Source: Hypoxylon rubiginosum (taxonomy: Eukaryota; Ascomycota; Sordariomycetes; Xylariales; Hypoxylaceae). From it: 64,000 nucleotides of DNA. The first letter of the stretch is position 1, and each line of letters opens with the position of its first letter. Below the pieces are notes generated by a model that was given only the letters and a program-made list of their open reading frames with translations, ran no database searches and was not told the origin of the DNA. Shown one piece after another: positions 41,453-51,967 of the stretch. A program made the translations under genes and the position numbers. The DNA is taken from positions 248,001 to 312,000 of the forward strand of contig CADCXA010000010.1 in NCBI GenBank assembly GCA_902806565.1, read 5' to 3'.

Positions 41453-43822
41453 TTAATCTTGTCGGCTTTGGTTACTTGATTCGCCTTCGTCATTCCCTTG
41501 CAGGGCCTTGTTCTGGATAGCTTTCTGCAGGGATCGGGTCTTTCCCTGGGTTGATCTGGTTTGAGTGGAGAGGGGGGAGTTTAGGGTACTGTATGTCCGA
41601 ATACCCTGCTGATTAACATGAAATTCTATTAATGGTTCGTCACGAGTGTTGTGACTGGATGGGGAGTGGTATTTATGGGTAGACGGGTGAACTGGTGATG
41701 TGGATGGATGTGTGTTATCCTGCATTGACCTAGGGCGTGGTGTCGATGTTTGGTGTGGAGGTTGTGGGGCCTGCCAAATTTGGCCTTGAGATATCATGGG
41801 AGGTGGCATTGCCTGAGGCTGGTAGGTTGGTCCTACGTGCTGTGTAGGGGCCATGGGGTAAGGTATTGCAGGGGGTTGTGAATTAGGCCATGGCTGTTGT
41901 GTATAGGGCATGGGAAAAGATGACATTGCTGGAGGCTGCGGTGCCTGCCAATTCTGCGGTGCAAGGTTCGTGGAAGACGACCCTGTCGGGTACTGCGAGA
42001 TCAGCCATTGCTGCTGTGGAGGAGGGAGGGAGTAGTATGGCTGCGGAGCTTGCCAGGCCGGTGATGAAAAAGGTATGGGATAGTTTGATACTCCAGGAGG
42101 CAGTGAAGGTGGCCATGTTGGCTGTGGAGGAGACATGTGGAAAGATGACTGTGGTGTATGCCAGGTCTGGGGCGGCGAGGTTGTGGTACTAGACATTGTC
42201 TGGGTAGATTGTGCTGTTGGGGGTTGTGAGAACCAATACAGGTTTTGCGGTTCTGGTACCGGTGATGCGGGATGCCCTCCAAGCGCTTCGTTCAACTCTT
42301 CTTCGCACCATTCGTCAAAGCGTTTTAAGAGTTGACGGTATCTTTTTCCCCCGCCCCAAGCGTGGATGTTGTCGAGAGTCTTCCTGAAGACAACATACTG
42401 GTTGGGGTCAGCTATGCATAAACACTGAGTCTCTTTCACGTAGAACTTGTCGGTTACTTGATCCATCCAAGCAAATGTGAATATCGCGCATTTCTGGTCG
42501 ATCACGAGGCCGAATACGCCATGGTAATGGGAAAACGCTGCGGTATTCACCAGCACAGATACCGCGGAGCCACCCAGACACTGGTTCGTTCCTACAAACA
42601 TATTCCCTACATTAGATTTGTATTCCACGATCAGGTAAGGAGTTACCACCTCTTTGGAAACTCGGAGTGCTTGGAGTCGTAAGTACAATTTGTTGTTAAC
42701 TGTTTGTGTAAGTTTCTTTCGCTGCGGTGTGAGTTTCCTCGACACCTCGGTAAAGAGTAGGTTCAGCTTCTGGTTGTATACTGTTCCCAAGGTATATCCA
42801 AATATAATATCTGGCTTAGGGGTAGATAGTTCGCATATGAAATTCTGGAGGAGTTGCTTGTTGAATAGTGAGTTTTTGCTTGTATGCCTCCATAGTGGGT
42901 CGTTCTCAGGTAGAATGATGTAACTTTGGATGGTGTCTTCCAAAAGGTTGTCGGTCTCCGTCCGCGTTCGAAATTTATCCCAATCGTGGTACAGTTGTAA
43001 GTCCTTGGAGGTAAGATCGCCGCTGTCACGATATACCGTGGGCGCAGATACTCGGCTAATCAGCCCCTCAGCCCATCCTGGCGTCGGCACGTTCTGAATC
43101 CAAGGGTTGTATATGTACTCGATTCTGGCGGCACGTAGCAAGTTTCGATAGGCTGGGTCTTTGCTACCCCTCTTGTTGGCGGCCGTCTCACGGGCACTCT
43201 CATGGCTCTGCTCGACAATGACGCTGCTATAGACGCTCATTTCGTCTTCGGGTGTAGAAACAATAGATTCTGTGTATCTTGAAGATCCGTACTCAGATGT
43301 AGGGAGAAAGTTGGGGTATTCGTGCTCTGAGATTAGCTCGTTCGGATCGATAGCGGTTTGCGGGTCGAGATGTTGGAACCACCGTGTCAAGTACTGAGAG
43401 GTGTTTGTTGGAATTTGCGGCGAACTCGGTAGTGAGGGCTGTCGATCGGATAGGGGTGAGGCTTGTGGTGTAGGCTGTGGTAGGGAGGGAGACGAAGATT
43501 GCGGTGTCGGCTGTTGTGAGGACTGTCGCGAGGTATTCGGTGAAGTCTGTTCTGGGGATTGTGCTTTTGGCTGTTGTGAATAAGGTGGTGAGGTTGTTGT
43601 TCTCCGGCGCCGGGGAAGCATTGGCTTAGATTGTTCGGAACCACTGGATCGTCTCTTCTTGGAAAGATGGGTTTCTTCGAGCGAATCCCCGTCTCGTCGT
43701 CGTTTAGCTTGGTGGCGTGGTGTGTTGTTTTGGCAGGCTGAACGTAGATATTCTTGATTGTTAACGTAGAGAGACTGAGAGGAACCGTTGACGGCCTTCC
43801 AAGGTGGGTGAAGAGTGTCCAT
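41453..43822 (-). CDS. PD-(D/E)XK nuclease-like domain protein P3, Pro/Gln-rich tails
   Basis: Single-exon gene. The frame is open from 43873, but the second ATG (43822, MDTLHPPWKAV) is the likelier start (789 aa). The N-terminal 130 residues are Ser/Pro/Gln-rich with basic patches (KRRRDGD, KKRRSS). The domain spans about residues 220-520 of the long frame. It shows the signature TPKPDIIFGY (P354-D355), PYLIVEYKSNVG (E417-x-K419) and GTNQCLGGSA (Q431), the clearest PD-(D/E)XK pattern in the window and like that of fungal PD-(D/E)XK nuclease-like proteins. IFTFAWMDQVTDKF and FRKTLDNIHAWGGGKRYRQL follow. About 200 residues of Pro/Gln/Ser-rich sequence close it. No stops or frameshifts. It lies inverted between P1 and P2. 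Role unknown; related domains occur in fungal effectors and in transposon-associated proteins. Confidence 0.75.
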   Translation of the reverse strand: MDTLHPPWKAVNGSSQSLYVNNQEYLRSACQNNTPRHQAKRRRDGDSLEETHLSKKRRSSGSEQSKPMLPRRRRTTTSPPYSQQPKAQSPEQTSPNTSRQSSQQPTPQSSSPSLPQPTPQASPLSDRQPSLPSSPQIPTNTSQYLTRWFQHLDPQTAIDPNELISEHEYPNFLPTSEYGSSRYTESIVSTPEDEMSVYSSVIVEQSHESARETAANKRGSKDPAYRNLLRAARIEYIYNPWIQNVPTPGWAEGLISRVSAPTVYRDSGDLTSKDLQLYHDWDKFRTRTETDNLLEDTIQSYIILPENDPLWRHTSKNSLFNKQLLQNFICELSTPKPDIIFGYTLGTVYNQKLNLLFTEVSRKLTPQRKKLTQTVNNKLYLRLQALRVSKEVVTPYLIVEYKSNVGNMFVGTNQCLGGSAVSVLVNTAAFSHYHGVFGLVIDQKCAIFTFAWMDQVTDKFYVKETQCLCIADPNQYVVFRKTLDNIHAWGGGKRYRQLLKRFDEWCEEELNEALGGHPASPVPEPQNLYWFSQPPTAQSTQTMSSTTTSPPQTWHTPQSSFHMSPPQPTWPPSLPPGVSNYPIPFSSPAWQAPQPYYSLPPPQQQWLISQYPTGSSSTNLAPQNWQAPQPPAMSSFPMPYTQQPWPNSQPPAIPYPMAPTQHVGPTYQPQAMPPPMISQGQIWQAPQPPHQTSTPRPRSMQDNTHPSTSPVHPSTHKYHSPSSHNTRDEPLIEFHVNQQGIRTYSTLNSPLSTQTRSTQGKTRSLQKAIQNKALQGNDEGESSNQSRQD

Positions 43823-43873
43823 CTTATATAACCATATGGATAAGGATGTTTGAATAGGTGAAGCAGGGAACAT

Positions 43874-44374
43874 CCTCTGCGAACTAGGGTATAACTATGG
43901 TATCTCTTAATGGTCATTATTAACAGAGGACATACTGTGACAAAGGTAGAAATCAGATATTGGTATTTGGTGAAGTGTGAAAGGACGCGCTGTTATATTA
44001 CCTACTTTCGAGCTAGTACAGCGCCCGAAAGTGGAGCTATCGACCACTCACGGGCGTAGCCTGCTGCTCTGTATGACGCAGGTGTATTAACCAATATTTT
44101 TTTCGGCCCCCAAGGCGATTGGCGCAACCCATTTGGTGCGCATATGCGCACATACTTGGTAGCATGGACAGCCTGGTCTAGGCAGGCGGGTGGCGGCGAA
44201 GTTATCGTAGGCTACCTATGTATATAGGTGGCGTTAGGTTATACGCTTGACGGTCAAAACAACACGCAGTGGTCTAGTATAAAGTATGCCTCGGGATATA
44301 TGGTCTGTTCCTCTCTCAGAAGAAGACGACTCTACCAGTGTTGGTAACTGAATGTCGTAGGTAACCTGGCAGCC
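43874..44374. other. Upstream region of P3, no gene seen
   Basis: Non-coding spacer between divergent genes P3 and P2. No strong repeat; contains short AT- and GC-rich blocks only. Confidence 0.4.
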
Positions 44375-47290
44375 CTGGGAGTCTGGCCACCCGGTTTTTG
44401 CCTCCTGCTGCAGTCATTCTTTCACTCGGAACCAATCACTTTTATTCCTTGCTCCGGGGTCCCCTTTTTTCTATGCAGTGCATTTAATTGCCAGTGTTTT
44501 CTAGGCTGCTAACACTTCCCATGAGCCTCACTATCTGGTTACATTGTCAACTCTCCACTTTTGCTGGATCCTGCTACGTTTATTGGCTTGCTTTGGCCCT
44601 CGAAGGTTAATTTAAAGTATTCTATCAGTGCTTCAACATTGTCTGAACATATCTGGTGTTAGCTACGCGTCAGCCGGCAGCTGTTTGCTTCACCATATTA
44701 CATATCACCTATAGAAGCAGGCTACCACATACAACTTTTAAACTGGCCAGGAGCCTCCTTTTTTCTACACCAAATTCTTCACTATGCCCCCAGTTATCTC
44801 GAAGAGATGCGCCTCTCGGCGGCTTCCTAAGCCATGTCTTCAATCTAGAGCTTAGGAGCCCACGATTCCCACGGTGCCTCTACACCTTGACACGCGAGAG
44901 AGTATAGGTATATATTCCAATCCTGCTGCAAGCACGAAAGTGCCTCTTCTCATTAGTTATAGAGTCTACTCAAGCTACCACCTCCTCACAACGGAGAAAG
45001 ACCCTGCCTCCCAAGAGGCCACGTAGTTCAGTGAAGAACGATCCGTCTCCTGTCAAGAGATCGTACAGTCTGGCGACTAAGGTCGATCCGTCTTCTAGGA
45101 AGAAGTCACCTGGTTTGGTGAGCGAGGTCGATATATCTTCCAGGAAGAGATCACCTGGTCCATTGGACAAGGTCAATCCATCTCCCACGAAGAGGTGTCG
45201 ATTAACCACCAAGTCGGATGCAATACCCCAGTTTCGGGGGACAGGAGATCCACTGAAGGTATGAGCAACCTACCATGTAGGCCAGAGGTTGAATGCTAAC
45301 AGGTGCTGGCGCATACAGACTACACTACAACAACCAACGCCGACCATGTCGCATACTTCATTCACAGAAAACCACCACGCCTCGAGCCACCCAGATATCC
45401 ATACTGCGCCTGTAAACATCGCTGTCAGTAACTGGCTCAAGTCTGTTCCCTGTTCAGACAGAGGCGGGTCTGATGACTTGGCCGAGAACGACGTCTTTTC
45501 CAATACAAGTTCTCAGACCCATTCTATACCGACAAGTTTTCCGGCGACACAGCCATTTTTGCGACCTAAGCAGGCCGACGAAGGACAGCTTGACCGGGAA
45601 TCAGACTTCGTTCAGTTGTTGACCCACTCAGTAGCAGAGAGACTCTCCCCTTCGTTGGTCGACGATAGATTTTCTGATTCGTCGTTCGAGGAGAAGTTTC
45701 CTGCCTCGTTACTTAACGATAGGCTCTCTACTTCGTCGTTCGATGATATAGCTGGATCCGGGCAGCTGGTCGGGCGTAGCGACACTCCAGCAACTCAGCC
45801 CACCAACGTCCCGCCAACTCCCCGCTCGCTCTATGAGAGCAAGGCGGCCGAAGCTTCTTTTCGGATATCTAGGCTCCGATCTAACAACATCTACTTTTCC
45901 GATACTTTCCTCGGTACTGATGATATGAATGCTCCGGAGAAAGTCCTCAAGTCTGTTAAACACGTTATGGCAACACGTCACTATGAAGACCCATCAGACT
46001 TTGAACTCGCTAGGATGAGAAACATTAGATTCGGAGAAACGGCGTGGAGACCTGCAACACCTGCGATTCCAAACTTGGAGAAGAATGCCAACACAGAGCA
46101 CAAAGAGATACCCATGGGGGCGGCGGTCAAGGAGGCTTCTGTCCAGAAAGCCTATGAAGAGACAATATTCAGAGAGGGCGGCAAAGTGAGTCTAGGTTCA
46201 GTCCGCGAACTTCCCAGGTCGCCCGTATTTGCTACTGCCCTTCCTCCAAGGAAGTCGAATAAGTATATGGACCTTCCTCTCCCAGTACCTGATAGCCTTC
46301 ACGGAATCGAGAGAGCGGTCTTCGACCAATTCAATGGTTACGAGAACTACTTCGTTGAGTACAAGAAGGCTAGAGCCAATGACGAACTGCTGTACCCTCA
46401 TATGGTTTCAGAGTTTAGGAGCGGTGGTAACAACACTTGTCACACTCTTTGGGTAGCAGAGAACCAATGCATCGTGGGCTTGGTAGCGTGTTCGAACTTG
46501 GTTGGGAGTCTCAGTGATCGACTACAGTACACTCTTAGCAACTTCGAACCTAAGCTCGAGACTACTGCATTTAGCCTCGTCTCAAACGGCTCGGATGCGC
46601 GGCTCTGTGTGTCGTGGCGGCAGATGAAAAGGGATGTTCCGTTCTTCTACATTCGCTATATTGACACCTTCAGCTTGATGAAGAAAGCAGAGTACTTGAG
46701 ATTGCGTATGTACATTCTCAACATTTTCAACTGGGGTATGGCGAGAAGAATGACCTTGGAAAAAGCCATTGGTCGTCTTCTGATAGGGGCGCAGGTGCCT
46801 AGAGGTCCATCAATGCCAGCTCGACGTCAATCTTCAGTAGCTAAATCTTCCTCACCGCATAAGAGAGGTCTAACTGAAGCTACTACCTCAACACCTAAGA
46901 AACATCAATCTTTGCTGGCTGGAACGACGCCACTTCGCTATTCACCTCGCCTGCGAGGGGCATCTCAGTCAGCACCACCTTCAGAGGTTGGTGGTTCAGC
47001 ATCTCAGACTCCAGGTAACCGCCGCCCTTCAAGACAAACTCATATCCCTATACTTGTCGATAAGGTGAATAATACCAAAGGCAAAAGGTCTACGAAAGGT
47101 TCAGCATGATGGAATGCTTCAGCATGTCGGATACTGCGTTATGTAATATTGTTATTTTTTCATAGTCGCTCTTTGATACAGTTCACAAAAATATTTGGGA
47201 ATGGATGGAGGTGAAGGAAAGATTAGGCGTATATGGAGTATTATAGGAAAATTGCAGGCATTTATTCATTGTCATCGTTACTTAGGTATA
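44375..47290 (+). repeat. Segmental duplication, copy 2 (contains gene P2)
   Basis: Begins GGGAGTCTGGCCACCCGGTTT and mirrors the promoter, exon layout and 3' flank of 37957-41042, in the same orientation and with P3 in between. Confidence 0.8.
44784..47109 (+). pseudogene. PD-(D/E)XK nuclease-like protein P2, paralogue of P1 with early stop
   Basis: Paralogue of P1 with the same three-exon layout: 44784-44907, 44963-45258, 45319-47109 (2211 bp in frame). Codon 24 is TAG (44853-44855) where P1 has sense sequence, so translation from the conserved ATG would stop. Use of a later start in exon 2 or readthrough cannot be excluded, because the remaining 700 codons are open. The N-terminal SR/SP repeats are more diverged (KRSYSLATK, KKSPGLVSE, KRSPGPLDK). 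The central domain keeps VPD (P464-D465) and WVAENQ (Q523), but the E-x-K motif reads SEFRSGGN (E505-x-R507), so the usual lysine is arginine. The tail is Ser/Thr/Pro-rich as in P1. The long open third exon suggests recent inactivation or a shifted start. Confidence 0.65.
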
Positions 47291-47851
47291 GAATAGTAGT
47301 TCTTAGTTTCCTTATATTCACTCTCTTACCTAGCAGGTCTATCGTGACATTATCCTATCCACTTACATGTTACTTTATAAAAGATAAAAAATTAAATTAA
47401 ATTATTAAAGGATATGGTTGATAGACAGCACTGTTGACGCATCTCCCGACCGCCTGGCCTGGTCCCATGCATGGACGTTGACTTCTAGGCCTTCTTAATG
47501 AATTTCTTTTTGTAGGGAAGTCCAGTCCGGTTGGGCGTCTACTAAAGCAAGCAGCGGTGGGAATCCCCTACTGGACCCAATACACTCTCACGCCCAGAAC
47601 AAAGTAGAGAAGGTAATAGATAATGTATTCTTGCCGCAACTGTGCTCTCTGTACACACAACGTAAAGGAGAAGTATCCTAGCATGATATTACATTGTATG
47701 AAGCGGACTATTCAACTCTCTTTGCGTCCATGCTGCAGGTCCTTGTAACTCTGTCTGGTAGGTATGATTGGGGGCCTTCCTGTCCAGCGCGGGGTTCCCA
47801 GACATAGCCACACCGAGGTGTGCGAATGAGGCAGGACCGAGACGGTATACC
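47291..47851. other. No gene seen
   Basis: AT-rich start (47370-47415), then mixed sequence without recognisable frames or repeats. Confidence 0.4.
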
Positions 47852-47959
47852 TCTTAGAACCGAGGATTAGCCGGTGGCTGGGAATGAATAGAGTAAATCA
47901 GGATTTTACTTCCTAATCAGAAGATTCAGACCTAATTCAATTGACCCTTGAATCTAACA
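47852..47959. repeat. Solo LTR-like repeat, copy 2, with 5-bp target duplication
   Basis: 108 bp from TCTTAGAACCGAGG to TCTAACA, matching 2725-2878 apart from two internal deletions. It is flanked by the direct repeat ATACC (47847-47851 and 47960-47964). A 5-bp duplication is the usual signature of LTR-retrotransposon integration, so this is best read as a solo LTR. Confidence 0.75.
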
Positions 47960-47964
47960 ATACC

Positions 47965-48829
47965 ACTTAATAATGGAATGCCCTAGGAAGACTACTGTGA
48001 CGCGCTCAAAGACCCGACAGTGGTGAAGACGATAGTACGATGGGAACTCAGGCTGGGTAAGCTACCAATGTCTGTAACAGAGTAGCCCTCAAGCTAGCAA
48101 AGACAGAGGTGATACAGCGAAAACGTAAAGAGCGTGATAAATTAACCCTAAGATGGATGGAAGTGGTGGAGGGGAGCTTCGTCGCGACCTCTAGACGGTA
48201 CAGGACCTCATAAGTGCGAGAAAAGAGAACAAGAAACCCCCCAAAGCCTCAAGATCTCTATTCAAAGGAGAAAAGGACTAACCAGACGAGCACGCCCACG
48301 CACGAATCCGAACCCTAGCCTTAGAGGGGCGAGTTGGTAAGCCGACAATCAATCCACCTAGGAATCGGGCATCGTACCTCCTGACGTACCGCCACTGCCT
48401 CCGGCAGAGGCAGCGGGGACGGCAGGATCGAAGCTAGGCTTAGGATCACTACCTAATCACGAAGACCCCATCATCCCCATTAACGTAGAAGGACCGGCAC
48501 CACCACTCATCTATAAGCTATCACCCCCCGCAGAGGGAGCAGCATCGTAGGCAGCCACCTCGTCGGCAAAAGTGACAGCCCGGACAGCCCCAGCCTTCCC
48601 ATTCCCCTTTTTCTTCGACTTCGACTTGGATCTCGATTTCTTTTTCCCTCCCTCCTTTCCTCGTCCTGTGGTGGATGAAGGCCTGGTGAACGGAGGAGGG
48701 ATGGTCACAACAGAGGGTGACCGGACACGGTTGACACGTACGGGAAGACGCAGACAGGATGGAGGGCACAGGAGAGATGGGCTAAAAGGTCTCAACGCTA
48801 GTACGGCGGACCTAAGGGGTCTTGTAACC
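47965..48829. other. Coding debris of uncertain origin
   Basis: Plus-strand pieces such as VQDLISARKENKKPPK (about 48204-48250) and ARIRTLALEGRVGKP (about 48302-48345) resemble the basic C-terminal tails of fungal pogo-type transposases, but too little remains to be sure. A minus-strand frame (48795-48511) is Lys/Ser/Arg-rich low complexity (KKKSRSKSKSKKK) and may be the downstream part of the LINE to its right. Confidence 0.3.
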
Positions 48830-50640
48830 GTGCGGGGGTGGCACGATCATACGTCATCCAAAGGTGAGGAAATGGGGGCGCGAAGCGTGGGGGGAATAAC
48901 GTGGGCAAATCTGCTGGAAGTGACTTCTAGCCTCTGGTCCAAAGGTGGGCTATTCCACCTTGATGTCGGGTGCCTGTATTTTATTACAGAAGACCATATG
49001 GCTGGGGGCCTTGGCTCTGCCACATGAGCACTCCAGTTTTGCGTCCGGGTGTTTGAATTTCTTGTGATACCACACAACGTCGCCATGCCCTGACCTCGCA
49101 GCCTCGTTGCCGGGAGCATAGGCGGAACACCGCTGCGTCCGTCAGCGGTTCGTCCGGGTCCTCGGGGAGCACTGTGCTATCCTTGGCCAGTTCGTCCGCT
49201 TCTTCATTGCACTTGATCCTCCTTGAGGCGCTGGATCACACGTATATTGGGTGTCCGCTACTTATCTTAAGGGCATCTCGTAGGCCATGGCGAGCTCCCA
49301 CCTCGGCAAGCCTCAACCTGCCACATCCATGTTTGATGTTGTATTTTCCTCTAAAGATAGTGTTTCCGTATCCGGTGCTGCCATTCAGTTTGGAATCGTC
49401 CGTGTACATGATGGTGTGTGTTGGCGAGGTCACGTAGTCACGCCAAGAACGCTCTGGCAGCTTCCTCCTTTTTTTTGGCTCTCCGTGGATGATACCTTAG
49501 GGCCAGGGGCAGATCTCGGTCGTAGCAGGTAGGGCCTAGGGGGCCCTGGGAACATGTTCGCTGCCCTTTACATGCGTGTTCGTACTCTTACTATGTATGT
49601 ACTCGCCTACTTTGCGTCTACGCGCGATGGTCCTGGGTGATGATAGTCTTCCCACCATAGGGTGCCTCTCATCTACGGTTCATATGTAGCTTAAACGCTG
49701 GCCTGCTCCATATCTTATCTAATGCGACCCCCGTGATAAGGAGTTTAGCATCGTGGTATATCGTCCTTTAGGGTCGCCCTCCAGATCAGGAGGATCGCCC
49801 TAATGGCTCCGTTTATAATCCGGTCCACATCTGTCCAGTGGAAGTTCTGCTAGGTGCTCATTTCTAGCTTTGTAAGTCCTGTATACCAAGTCTCGGTGCC
49901 GTATAACACCACGGGTAGCACGCACGCGACAACCGCCTTGCGGAGCGACTTCGCCGGCGGCCTGTGTACTGTGTTGGCGAGGTTCCCGAGGTTCCCGAGG
50001 TGTCGGACCACACTGCCGGCCTTAGCAGCTACCCGTGCCATGTCCCACTTTATTCAGGACTTGCTTTGGGGTCGAACCACACCCCTAACGTGCTATTTCC
50101 CCTTTCTTTTGTGAAATTGTCAGGGGCTAGGTTGTGCCTTGCCTTGGTAAAGTGCATCAGCTCGCACTTGGCCGGGGCTGCCGAGTACTGGGGCAGTTGG
50201 GGGTGCCAGGGATCCCTGTGGTAGGTACAGTACGTGGACCATCAGCGGGGGCCATCCCTGCTGCTGTAATCTCACCGCGAAGCGCTTCCGTAGAGCTCCG
50301 GCCTGCTGGGGGCTCATTAGGTACTCCGTTGAGTAGGGCTGCGCGCCCTAGGTATTCATCGTGCAATATATACATATGTAGCCTCTCTAGTCCTTTTCCA
50401 AGATAGGAGAGTAGCGCTATTGGCCTCCAAGAGCGAACGTCTATCATGTCTTTCTTGTTGGGCTTCCCCACCTCAGCGGTTCTGAAGGGCCCGAAACAAG
50501 ACTCGTCTAGTGCGTCTGTAACAATCGACAACAAGGAGGTCATTAAAAATCTTATCGAGGACTATATACACATCGAGGAAGTTTTAGGATCTGAAAATGC
50601 CATCCCCAATGCCACATGCGACTCCTAGGATGGGCTGTCC
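48830..50640 (-). pseudogene. LINE ORF2 remnant: RT, RNase H and zinc knuckle
   Basis: Minus-strand remnant of a Tad1/I-like LINE. In reading order: FGPFRTAEVGKPNKKDMIDV and RSWRPIALLSYLGKGLERL (RT fingers, about 50495-50390); KAVVACVLPVVLYGTETWY (RT thumb, about 49940-49885); MYTDDSKLNGSTGYG (RNase H start, about 49410-49365); and WYHKKFKHPDAKLECSCGRAK...HMVFC (C-terminal knuckle, about 49070-48975). The RT palm with its YADD-type motif and the middle of RNase H are missing, and frames shift repeatedly. Truncated at the 5' side near 50640. Same family type as the LINE at 3-1039. Confidence 0.8.
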
Positions 50641-51538
50641 TATGTGATTCCTCACCCCATCAAAATTGAACGCGGTTGTTTGAATCTACTCATTTTCAAA
50701 GGTCACTTCAAATTTTTCAAATTTAATAAAGCAGTTAGGCTATGAGATACAATGCGATCTACATAATGAAAGGTACCTAATCAACTTACAATTAAAAGAG
50801 TCAGGTACGTATTGTGATATCCCCGCTGATTAGGTAACCATCCCACAGTATCTACGGGCGCGCATATGCCAGGCTAATGGTAGTTCCCGTTGGACTCCAC
50901 TCTCGCTCGGTAGTCATACTAAGCTTGTAAGTGGATCCAACCGGCAGCTACATAGGTACTTGCGCGGGTTGAGCACACCCCACGCCCCCCGCCCAGGTAT
51001 GTACACTTGCGCGGGTGGTTGAACACACGGAGCGTGGGGACCTCCTCTATTCGCAGAGGGAATACAGTTCGAGCGACCATTGTCTTACTTGGAGCCCTAC
51101 CATTGCAGGGAGGGTTTGTATGGTAGATATATAGCCCTGGTCGTGGCCGCCACGGATGCGGCATGGACTCGAAGAACTCAACCTGATGCTTGAAGAACCA
51201 ATCATGATGATGAACGACAACCTAGCGGCGATTACTTAGTCACAGGAGACTGCAGTAAACAAGCAAAAGTGTCAAAAGTGTCACGTCAGAAAGGACTATC
51301 ATTATATCAGACAGGAAGTTATGGAAGGAAATGTTAAGGTGGAAGAAACAAGACCATGAACGGTTTACACAGTTGCTAGGATTGGGAACCCGCGAATAGC
51401 CTCACGTACTTGGCTGAGAGGGCGTGTTGGCAAATAAGCGGTCCGGGGACGGCTGCAGCAGCCCGCTGTCGACGCGTTGAACATTGCCCTGGTGCTAAAA
51501 GGTCAACGCTTCTGAACTAGAGGATATATCTTCTACGC
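50641..51538. other. No gene; two tandem motif C copies
   Basis: Motif C at 50958-50990 (ACTTGCGCGGGTTGAGCACA, then CCCCACGCCCCCC) and again at 51005-51040 (ACTTGCGCGGGTGGTTGAAC, ACACGGAGCGTGGGG), same orientation, 47 bp apart. Otherwise featureless. Confidence 0.5.
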
Positions 51539-51967
51539 TCAGTAACGCTTAATCAAAGGCATGCTTGCAGCCGCGTTTTCGATGCAGTTCGTCTCGTAGT
51601 GGTGTCGCAGCGCGCTTCTGTCTATGTTCGCGGGCAGATGGGCTCGGAGACCGTGGTAGTCGCTAATCACGTCGTACGGCACAAAGGCGTGAACCCTGCG
51701 GGTATCCAGATGGATAGAGAATATACAAGCGTCAAAAAGTTCAGGGAGGTCGTTGAGGAGGGGAATCCCGTTCTCTGCCAACCAAGTGTAGAGGTAGCCA
51801 GTCCTTTCGTAGTCGGCGTCGCGTTTCGCCGGGGGGGATCGGGAACCGTCGCGCGATCGCATCGTAGGGTCGCTTCGGTGGTAGATAGCGCGGATCTCTG
51901 CGTCGTTTCGGTCGAGGTATGTGTCGGGCATAGCTGGCTGCGGATGCCAATTGTAAGTCTTTGGCAC
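51539..51967 (-). CDS. Hypothetical protein, 142 aa
   Basis: Open minus-strand frame beginning MPKTYNWHPQPAMPDTY. Composition is protein-like (WLAENGIPLLNDLPELFDACIF, VHAFVPYDVISDYHGL) and it ends at a TGA-type stop near the left edge. No known motif, no signal peptide, no introns identified. Overlapping open frames on both strands reflect the GC content. It could be an exon of a decayed gene. Low confidence. Confidence 0.3.
   Translation of the reverse strand: MPKTYNWHPQPAMPDTYLDRNDAEIRAIYHRSDPTMRSRDGSRSPPAKRDADYERTGYLYTWLAENGIPLLNDLPELFDACIFSIHLDTRRVHAFVPYDVISDYHGLRAHLPANIDRSALRHHYETNCIENAAASMPLIKRY

Noticed and set aside
41883..42335. Several plus- and minus-strand frames inside the P3 region
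   Set aside because: Shadows of the Pro/Gln-rich coding repeat of P3.
48511..48795. Lys/Ser/Arg-rich minus-strand frame as a separate nuclear protein
   Set aside because: Low-complexity codons at the end of a LINE remnant; no independent evidence of a gene.
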